A DNA stretch of 64,000 nucleotides, from positions 117,001 through 181,000 of the forward strand of contig JACEFZ010011426.1 of the NCBI GenBank assembly GCA_014155875.1, written 5' to 3'. This document shows positions 54,641 through 64,000 of this stretch, in pieces (the first letter of the stretch is position 1; every line of letters begins with the position of its first letter). The translations under genes and the position numbers were made by a program. Source of the stretch: Cepaea nemoralis (Eukaryota > Mollusca > Gastropoda > Stylommatophora > Helicidae). The notes beneath the pieces were generated by a model, which saw only the letters and a list, made by a program, of their open reading frames with translations, was not told the origin of the DNA and ran no database searches.

Positions 54641-56164
54641 TCCATCAAGAATGATGATGACCATTCATTTCATACAGTGGGGTTGAAGGTATGGAGCGGT
54701 GAGTGGACGTTGGATGAAGAATGACTTGCGCGATGTTTAAAGTGAGGAAGAGTTGCGCATTTCACTCTCTCGCCTGAGTCCATCTGAGTCCAATGGCAAG
54801 ACAAGTCAAGACGACTGGAGACGAATACAGTGCAGCGGATGACCAGGGCACTCTACGTGCCTTGCCGTGCTCATTACTTTCCACAACGCTTTGCAGGTAA
54901 ACGCCGTCTTGCCCATTGAATCAGGAATGATTTCTTCCGCGCAGTCTGCCGAATCCTGTCTTCACATGATTGCTGGGTAGGCATACCCTAATTCACCGAT
55001 CAGTTTGACACCAAATTGGCTGGTTTAGCCAGCCTGTCACATATGTTGTCCGGGGGGGGGGGGGGGGGGGGGGTGGCCGCTGTCGAATGCTGACAGCTAC
55101 TAGGAGACACATGCATGAGCTGGATGTCAGGCTTGGACCAGTGGGGGATGGGCCCTTGAAAAGGGAGTGACAGCCATCCTTACCAATGCCTGACACCCAA
55201 TACTTTTTACAATGGTTTTCATTTATTTCTAGTAGTGCTTTCTCATCCGTTTTTCGGTCGGTCCTTGTTATTCTTCACAATTTGCTCTGGAACAACATTT
55301 TCCACTGCCTTTAGATGTTTATGATCGTCTGGTAAACCATACTATCTCCACCTGTTGTGTTTTCCTTTCATTCATTGCATTGTTATACCTTCACCACATC
55401 CCATCACAGAGCATGCTAAGGAGGGCAAAGGCGGGCATGTTTCGTGCAGAGGGGCATCCAGGACATGTTGGAGTCATGGGAATAGATCAGGCAGACAGAA
55501 TGGCTGGGTCACATGGCTAAGTGGGGTATTGGTGCACGATAAAGCAGGTGTGATAATGTCCCTTTGGGTTTCATGTATATAGTGTGGGAGAACAGATAAA
55601 TCATAATGACCTGGGCAGAACCGCGAGACTGGGAATGACCAGAGGATCTGGCCTACACTCAGTGCTCAGGAGAAATGCCTTACGGACACATAATCAAGAC
55701 TACAACTGGAACCATTAGTATTGAGACACCTCGGCGGTTGTTGACGATGAGGACTGAGCACGAATGAGAATGTCTCAAGGGCAGTGACGTCGGTTCTTAG
55801 CTCAGCTCAACTCAACCTTCACCTCAGTGACATCCACGTCATGTGTGTATCTTTCCCAAAAGTAAACACACCTAATTTAGAAAACAAAACCCACGCATAC
55901 AAAAACCACTTCATTTCACCTATTCACACCTGCACGTTTTCATACAAGTGTGAAATCCCCGCACAGGTCGGGTTTCTCAGGTAAACAAATATCGCCTTCC
56001 ACAGAAGGGGCTATACCTGGTGTGACACGAGCTGAACATCCAGAGGAGGTGAGCTGGGGAGGGAGGTGTAGAGCTGTAGAAAATTCTTCTTTCGTTCGCT
56101 TGAAATTTGTCTATATGTTCAGTGTTGTCTCTTGTATGAATTTAACTACTTTTTTCTTTTTTTT
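54641..56164. other. 1.5-kb spacer without recognised gene
   Basis: No coding or RNA feature can be supported. A poly-G run lies at about 55,053-55,072. A weak LINE C-terminal flavour is possible on the minus strand at 55,200-55,330 but is too decayed to call. Confidence 0.4.
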
Positions 56165-56310
56165 AAGTTCACCCAGTGGTCCAAATGGTTTGGCCACGTG
56201 GTATGGTCGAGACAGGAACACGGAGCTGATCCACGACTCTGGTGATCGAGTGAGATGGCAGAACATGACCGCCCACACTTATCGGCATAACACATGATGG
56301 ATGGATGGAG
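56165..56310 (+). mobile_element. LINE-B 3' end
   Basis: GLATWYGRDRNTELIHDSGD then RVRWQNMTAHTYRHNT-stop is the extreme C-terminus of LINE-B, almost as at 3.07-3.20 kb. The tail is acacatgatggatggatgg. Confidence 0.8.
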
Positions 56311-56760
56311 TAGTCCAAAGAGTTTATCTTCCACTGTCGGTCTCTCTAGGCCAGAAGGTTTGCCTAGGCATATTGTATTATGGGCAGTCTTGGAGTATGT
56401 GCTCTGCTGTCTGCGACACCAAACCACATGTGCTCATGGCTGATTCACCAATCTTGAATTTTGTATACATGTGGTTGCGTAATCTATTGTGTCCTGTTCT
56501 GAGGCGCAGAATAATTATTTGTTCAGGTCTGTCCATAAGGTGGTAGTCGTCTTGAGCAGGTCTTAGTGGCGTTCTATTATTATTTTATTTTATTTTTTTT
56601 TTTTGGGGGGGGGGAGAGAAGAAGGGGTGGGGGTGCTATGAAAAGGTTACATCATGTTGTTCTTCTATTGTTCCTTCCTTAACTAATCGATCAGCCCTCT
56701 CGTTTCTGGGCACTCCACAGTGAGAAGGCATCCATTCTATGGTGCTGGACAGACCCACAG
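56300..56760 (-). mobile_element. LINE-F, RNase H end and C-terminus
   Basis: On the minus strand: STIEWMPSHCGVPRNERADR (RNase H end with His and Asp), then an interrupting T/G-rich low-complexity stretch (56,575-56,640). Then come EQIIILRLRTGHNRLRNHMY and AEHILQDCP with PRQTFWPRET. It carries stops. It is the most informative LINE-F copy in the window. Confidence 0.75.
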
Positions 56761-56804
56761 TTCATGAGGTCAAGGCAGCGGGTGTTTTTACGCGTTTTCG
56801 ACTC

Positions 56805-57012
56805 TGATATGGCCGAGGCGATTATAGTGTTTTAGTTCTTTAAGTTCCGGTACGCTGATGACGAGGTAGCGGGATCGTTTCCTACACGTGTCAGTTTGAA
56901 CGTACACATTGACTTCTCGTTAAGTAAGCAATGGCAAACTACTGAACGTAAAGTTGTCTAGAAAATCAACCTCGGGTTGGGGTTGAGCGCAACGTTCTGC
57001 CAAGGACATGCA
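56805..57012 (+). mobile_element. Chimeric SINE: SINE-2 head joined to SINE-3 body
   Basis: Bases 56,805-56,920 follow SINE-2 (tatggccgaggcgattatag, gatgacgaggtagcgggatc, gtcagtttgaacgtacacat, gacttctcgt). From 56,925 it follows SINE-3 (taagcaatggcaaactactg, aacgtaaagttgtctagaaa, ggggttgagcgcaacgttct). The switch occurs within a few bases. It ends just before a CT tract. Confidence 0.65.
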
Positions 57013-57035
57013 ATTTGAGTTAGTGCGTTTATATC

Positions 57036-57036
<1 letters not shown>

Positions 57037-57106
<70 letters not shown>
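57037..57106. repeat. (CT)n microsatellite
   Basis: A pure CT tract that directly precedes the 5' edge of LINE-D. Confidence 0.98.
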
Positions 57107-57109
<3 letters not shown>

Positions 57110-58390
57110 ATCTCTCATACCACTACCTTCAATATTGGAGTACCGCAAGGCTCTATTCTTGGCCCTCTATTGTTTGCCATATATATTAACGATCTACCTT
57201 TACATCTTTCGTCGTCCTGCGATCTATTTGCAGACGACTGTACAGTGTACACAAATGCTGAAAACTGTATTTTATTGGAGTCGTCTTTACAACAAGAATT
57301 AAATAATGTAGTTAGGTGGAGCTATTCAAACCGTATGCAAATTAACATCACTAAAACAAAATCAATGTTACTAACAACCAGACAAAGACTTCAAACTCTA
57401 AGCTCACACACATCACTTCAACTTCACATCGATAACATGCCAGTAGAAAGTGTAATTGAGCACAAAACATTAGGCATAATCATTGATAGAAACCTAACCT
57501 TTAATTCCCACGTTCAAGCGCTTATTAAACAAACAGCGAAAAAGGTCTACCAACTCGCCAAAATTAAAAACTTCCTTGATGAGGACACAAGGAAACTATT
57601 CTATACTTCTCATATACAGACACACTTTGACTACTGCTCTACAATCTGGGACGGTTGTTCTAATTCAAACACCAAGCGACTTTACTCACTCCAGAAACGG
57701 GCCATGAGTCTAATTTATAACAAACATTTATCTGACAATCCTAGCCTGTATAAACGCCTTCAGTTACTACCACTCCGCAAACGCCTGCTTTTCAATAAAG
57801 CTAAACTAATTCACAAAATCCTGCATCGGAATGCCCCAAATTACCTTTGGCCATTGTTTAAATATAATGCTAGACACAGTAAACGTTTAAATATATTACA
57901 CATTCCGAAGCCTAGGATTGACTTATACAAAACAAGCTTAACGTACTCTGCAGCTCAGCTGTGGAACAATCTTCCACAAGAAATCAAAGACATCACCAAT
58001 CCCTATTCATATAATCGCAAATTACTAGAACACTATCTCAGTACGGATTATCTTCCCCCTTAATAATAGAGATAATAATAATAATAACAAAACCCTAGTA
58101 TAACAGCCAGTCCCCTTTTGGTAGGCCAGTATATTCCACATGGCTAATAACAAGTGTCAGACCATTATCTAATGTTACTGTGTCGTGTAGTTTTGATGTT
58201 CGCATTTTGCCCATGCCTTTATAATGCATATCTTTTATATTGTTGCTGTTCTCTGTTAGCCTTGAATGATGTGTGAATGAAATAATGTATGAAAGAGAGT
58301 GATAGAAGGGCAGAATGTTAGACGGGCCTGCGTGCCCAATTCTTAACCCTTTGAAAATAAGTTTGTTCGTTCGTTCGTTCTTTCGTTCTC
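57107..58390 (+). mobile_element. LINE-D, 5'-truncated CR1/Jockey-like element
   Basis: Begins inside RT motif B and includes the open frame described separately, then a 3' UTR of about 330 bp. That ends taagacgggcctgcgtgcc-like sequence, aattcttaaccctttgaaaa and a GTTC repeat tail (58,361-58,388). The conserved 3' terminus is also found at 8.93-9.06 and 58.40-58.47 kb. No endonuclease or ORF1 is present. Confidence 0.88.
57125..58063 (+). CDS. LINE-D partial reverse transcriptase, open to natural stop
   Basis: The real part of the frame starts at TTTFNIGVPQGSILGPLLFA, which is RT motif B. Then follow YINDLP, the catalytic FADDCTVY block, RMQINITKTKSMLLTTRQ, KTLGIIIDRNLTFNSHV, QTHFDYCSTIWDGCS and the C-terminal YSYNRKLLEHYL, stop at 58,061-58,063. 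Over 310 codons without a break suggests a young copy. The preceding Ser/Leu residues come from the CT tract. The sequence style fits the CR1/Jockey group; exact clade not assigned. Confidence 0.88.
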   Translation, partial: TFNIGVPQGSILGPLLFAIYINDLPLHLSSSCDLFADDCTVYTNAENCILLESSLQQELNNVVRWSYSNRMQINITKTKSMLLTTRQRLQTLSSHTSLQLHIDNMPVESVIEHKTLGIIIDRNLTFNSHVQALIKQTAKKVYQLAKIKNFLDEDTRKLFYTSHIQTHFDYCSTIWDGCSNSNTKRLYSLQKRAMSLIYNKHLSDNPSLYKRLQLLPLRKRLLFNKAKLIHKILHRNAPNYLWPLFKYNARHSKRLNILHIPKPRIDLYKTSLTYSAAQLWNNLPQEIKDITNPYSYNRKLLEHYLSTDYLPP

Positions 58391-58394
58391 TCTA

Positions 58395-58470
58395 CATCTC
58401 AAGGCCGAATATAAGACCGGCCTGCGTTCCCAATTTGTAACAATTCTAAAATAAAGATCAATCAATTAAT
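58395..58470 (+). mobile_element. LINE-D 3' end, second scrap
   Basis: aatataagaccggcctgcgt, then tcccaatttgtaacaattct and an ATCA-rich tail repeats the LINE-D terminus immediately after the first copy. Confidence 0.7.
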
Positions 58471-58479
58471 CAGTCAATT

Positions 58480-58632
58480 TCTCTATTTCTCTCTCTCTCT
58501 CTCTTTCTCTCTCTCTCCTTCTCTTTCTCTCTTCCTCTTTCTCTCTCTTTCTTTCTTTCTTTGTCTCTCTTTGTCTCTCTCTTTCCCTCTGTCTATTTCT
58601 CTCTCTTTCTTTCTCTTTCTCTTTCCCTCTCT

Positions 58633-58718
<86 letters not shown>
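58480..58718. repeat. (CT)n region
   Basis: CT-rich sequence with pure CT stretches at 58,630-58,713. It sits between the LINE-D tail and the LINE-A 5' edge. Confidence 0.96.
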
Positions 58719-58719
<1 letters not shown>

Positions 58720-58744
58720 ATCACCATTACCGTTTATCACCATT

Positions 58745-60525
<1,781 letters not shown>

Positions 60526-60650
60526 TGTATGTGTGTGTCTTTCCTACTCTGTATTCAATCGTACGATAATAACAATGATAAGACAGTGAAGGATAGGTGC
60601 CCAGTCACAAACAATCAAACACTCACACACACATAAATACGACACACACA

Positions 60651-60754
<104 letters not shown>

Positions 60755-60904
60755 CGCCGGAGGTTAGTCATCAATGGGTGACAAATATCTATAAAAAAAA
60801 ACACAGGCATTCAAGACATCACAATGACAAACTACGTCACTCGGCTAGAAAAAAAAACAACAACAATTCAAGGTGTTTATATTGAGACCGCGCTAAAGGT
60901 ACAG

Positions 60905-61283
<379 letters not shown>

Positions 61284-61407
61284 TGTTCCCTATACCCGTT
61301 CTACGCCGCCTCTTCATTTCTTCATGGAAATCCCCTTCTTCTTTCACCTTGAATTGATCTAGTCTATGCCTAGTCTCTCCCCATCTGCACCCATTTCCCC
61401 AACTCTG

Positions 61408-61700
61408 GCTAAAGCATGGTCTCTGAGTAGTGAGATCGGACGCCCGTGTGTATTGATGCGCACGCAATCAATCATCGGGCAGTTGGAAATCGAAAAATAG
61501 TAGCCTAACGGCGCTGCCCGGGCAAAATTTCGAGTTAAAATCTACCCATAAGTATTTCAGGAGCCTCGCCGGTGCGACGGAGGTCGTGCATCGAGCTGAG
61601 ATTCTCCGGACTCAAGCTTGAGTTAAGAGTAGAACGGAGCACTTATGGGTTACACCCGTGTGCCGTGATGTTGATCTGTCGACTAAACTAAACTAAACTA
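61408..61700 (+). mobile_element. SINE-1, 5'-truncated copy
   Basis: Starts at ggtctctgagtagtgagatc and then follows SINE-1: gacgcccgtgtgtattgatg, tagcctaacggcgctgcccg, gattctccggactcaagctt, gagcacttatgggttacacc, gtcgactaaactaaactaa. The tRNA head is missing. Confidence 0.88.
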
Positions 61701-61745
61701 ATCTTAACAAACTGAACATCTTGACTATAAAGCAGACAATATGAG

Positions 61746-62045
61746 GTCACCATGGCTGAATGGATAAGAACGCACGTCTATAAACAGCCGGTGGGCCATT
61801 GCCGAGGTAATGGGTTCAACTCCGACACCGGCATCTTTAATAACATGTTGACTTCGCGACTTTCACTTGGGGGACGCAATTTAAAAGTACCTTATAAGTC
61901 GGAGTTTTCCAACTAGATGGCGAGGGACACTGGTAATAGGGAAAGCTAATCCACACGCAAAGATCAGCCCAGTGCATTCGAAGGGGTTACGCGTGTGTGG
62001 GCAACGCTTGAGTTTAAATCGAGCGAGAGCAACAAGAATAAAAAC
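61746..62045 (+). mobile_element. SINE-2, full-length
   Basis: The head gtcaccatggctgaatggat, a class II variable arm, and B box gggttcaactccg. The body tgttgacttcgcgactttca, tagatggcgagggacactgg, aatccacacgcaaagatcag and gcaacgcttgagtttaaatc follows. It ends in an A-rich tail (aataaaaacaccataaaata). Confidence 0.87.
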
Positions 62046-62196
62046 ACCATAAAATACAAAAATGCATGAAAACAATTGCCAATCTCACACATAAACCAAA
62101 ACAGAAAGGTACAGAATGAAAGGTCGCTAGGATACCAGTAACAGCTATCCCACAAAGCACTGTGCCCACGCGTAAAGTGACAGGAAGCGGAAACGT

Positions 62197-63723
62197 TCCA
62201 TTGGCACCTTGGCACCTTGCCGTCTTGACAGACGATAGTTTGTGCTTTAAAAAGGCATAATAACTTTTAACTATGGCGGTAGCGAGTGTGACTGATAAGG
62301 CCAATTTGCGCTGTAAATGTCCGTTCACAGTGGGTGCATGTGAACACGTGGTCATTTCCACCATCGTGCACCATCTTACGTCTCAAACGCTTGGTGTGTG
62401 ACTTTTCTGCAATAATTTTCTCCTTTGACTTTATTCCATTTCTGATATTTGCCCTCCATGCAACACGTTCAGCGGCGACTTGCTCCCAATGTGCATTATC
62501 AATGCCTGTATCAATCATGTCCCGCTTACACACATCTTTGTATCGTAGTAGAGGCCGACCCTGAGATCTCTTACCATCTGTAATTCACCAAAAAAGATAT
62601 CACTTTGGTATTCTACCATCATCCATCCTCCTAAGATGTCCTATCCATCTAAGTCTACGAAGACTGAGCATGGAATAAACTGTCACACAACCTGATCTTT
62701 CCAATACTTCAGTATTTGTGATTTTGTCTTGCCACTTAATACCAAGAATTCTTCGCAAACACCGCATATGAAAGCTGTTTAAATTGTTCTCTTGGTGTGA
62801 GTAAGTTGTCCAGGTTTCACTGCCATAGAGAAGAGTACTAAGGACACAGGCTTGATAGACAAGGACTTTTGTTTTGGCAGTAAGCTTCCTGTTCTCCCAG
62901 ACTCTTTTTCTTAACCTGTTCATTGTTGTTGCTGCCTTACCAATCCGGATGTTGATTTCCTGATCTAGGGATAATTTGCTACCTGGTGCATTGGTTTTAC
63001 AGCCTGCGATTCAGATTTTGTCCTAGCCCCAAGCACCCATTGAAGCAGGCAGGCTGTGGCGGATCAGCACCCAATTGGCTGGGGGCTGCCCAGCTTGAGG
63101 CGGGCGGTAGCTGATCAGTGACACCTATAGGTGTCTCCCACCGTCAGAGGCAACGCGTGGCAACTGACAAGGACTTATAACCCGTAACAGTTGCCTCTCG
63201 CTTTGATTCCGAGACCAGTTAAGACCAGGGATGGAGTTATTGCCTCTCCATAGCACAAAGCCTGGGCTAAAATATAGAGATCATGTGTTGCCCATGCAGC
63301 ATGATCCCTCTCTCTGCCCGCCTAGTTCACTCCAGAGGAAAGGTAACACCCTTACACCTGGAACAAGACAAGCTGCAGAAGCTGCCGGATCAGCAAAGCA
63401 ATGCTCTAACTGTCCGCCTGTCGGAGCTTCGATCCTAGACCAGTCGCCAACCAAGGCTTAGGGCCTGGTCTGCCCTGCCATGACAATTTTGTCTTTAGCT
63501 TGCATTTCCTCGCACCAGGGTAAGGCTTGTACCCTCCCAATTGCGCTCTTCCGCCCGAAGCCGTTGGCACAATGTGGGGTGTCGGGTTTGGTAAACGCCG
63601 CCCAACGTTCGGCGCTAACAGAGACCAGGTAGTACCGTCTACTGTTATACGGTAGCTCAGTCATATCTGACTAAGACCTGACTGACAAATCTGACTGACT
63701 AAGACCTGACTAAGACCTGACTG
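62197..63723 (-). mobile_element. LINE-G copy with 5' module, flanked by a 27-bp direct repeat
   Basis: A perfect 27-bp direct repeat (62,170-62,196 and 63,724-63,750) brackets 1,527 bp. Read on the minus strand, a ~500-bp 5' part (63,723-63,222) equals the body of the short derivatives at 16.7, 37.9 and 48.6 kb. About 220 bp are unassigned, then the ORF2 C-terminus (62,995-62,267), then a 3' end with gtcaagacggcaaggtgcca. That 3' end is also the end of the short derivatives. I infer one element, deleted for most of ORF2. The 27-bp repeat would be a long TSD. Confidence 0.65.
62267..62995 (-). pseudogene. LINE-G ORF2 C-terminus with C2H2 zinc finger
   Basis: The minus-strand frame reads INIRIGKAATTMNRLRKRVW, KTKVLVYQACVLSTLLYGSE, MRCLRRILGIKWQDKITNTE and LRWIGHLRRMDDGRIPK. 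Two in-frame stops follow (near 62,600 and 62,590), then SQGRPLLRYKDVCKRDMIDT and the finger CTHCERTFTAQIGLISHTRY-RH. The finger fits C-x2-C-x12-H-x4-H. Frame is kept across the stops. A terminal C2H2 finger occurs in some LINE ORF2 proteins often mislabelled in databases as host genes. Confidence 0.85.
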
Positions 63724-63750
63724 GCGTAAAGTGACAGGAAGCGGAAACGT

Positions 63751-64000
63751 ATGCAATTATGAATTCATACACAATTGTCTAAATAATGCATGACGTGTAT
63801 CTAGCATGGCGTGAAATGGTTTATAGGCTACAGAGTGCGGTTTGCATCATGTTGTGAATACCACACGATTATTTATATGCAGATGTGTAGTAAACAAACA
63901 AAAAAGGGAATATGAATGGCCAAATCAACAATTCAGCCATGTGTTACCAGTGTTCCGAAAGGGGAAATAAAGAACTGTGACGTCGCAGACCTCTTGAGCA
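63751..64000. other. Right-edge spacer, nothing recognised
   Basis: No recognisable gene or repeat up to the window end. Confidence 0.4.

Noticed and set aside
62267..62533. Host C2H2 zinc-finger gene
   Set aside because: The finger continues in frame, across two stops, from a LINE ORF2 C-terminal domain, so it belongs to the retrotransposon.

Overview
The window looks like a transposon- and satellite-rich stretch of an animal nuclear genome, most likely a marine invertebrate and plausibly a gastropod mollusc. Supporting signs are many 5'-truncated non-LTR retrotransposon (LINE) ends, several tRNA-derived SINE families with A/B boxes, hAT-type MITEs, long (CT)n/(GA)n and trinucleotide tracts, and many minisatellites. 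I see no bacterial, phage or plasmid features. I found no host protein-coding gene, rRNA, snRNA or intact tRNA gene that I can defend. Nearly all open frames are LINE remnants, translated microsatellites or chance ORFs. The taxon is an inference; no sequence marker here fixes it. All family names below (LINE-A to LINE-H, SINE-1 to SINE-5, element X) are working labels for this window.

Layout. 0-5 kb: a LINE-A tail scrap, a 38-bp satellite, a LINE-A copy (RNase H-bearing, minus) and a 2.1-kb LINE-B copy (minus) holding a SINE-2 head. 5-9 kb: a LINE-B 3' end split by a complete SINE-3 with target-site duplications (TSDs), another LINE-B subfamily end, a 63-bp minisatellite and a LINE-D 3' end. 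9-13 kb: a 41-bp satellite invaded by a hAT MITE (which itself carries a LINE-B piece) and a SINE-like composite, then a full SINE-1. 14-21 kb: an 87-bp satellite, LINE fragments, a LINE-B copy (plus), a second MITE and a SINE-4. 21-25 kb: LINE-F RNase H, CT and GA tracts, SINE-2, LINE-A 3' end. 25-33 kb: two paralogous ~600-bp segments, a 36-bp minisatellite (about 43 units), a SINE-3-derived minisatellite, and a 361-bp near-perfect palindrome with a tRNA-like core. 33-43 kb: a second copy of that palindrome element split by LINE-E, MITEs 3 and 4, LINE-C with a 304-codon open frame, and short retroelements with clear TSDs. 44.3-48.2 kb: a 3.8-kb satellite of 49/56-bp units with higher-order structure. 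48-64 kb: LINE-B, F, D, A and G remnants, a second element X, a 1.6-kb compound minisatellite, and copies of SINE-1, 2 and 3.

How it fits together. The window reads as layered transposon history, with nests whose order can be deduced from TSDs. Three relationships seem most worth following. SINE-1 and LINE-A share a 3' tail, as expected for a SINE and its mobilising partner. A family of 440-500-bp repeats seems to be internally deleted LINE-G. Two tandem arrays seem to have grown out of transposon or duplicated sequence (the SINE-3 3' end at 29.0 kb, and a monomer-like piece at 32.3 kb related to the 36-bp array).
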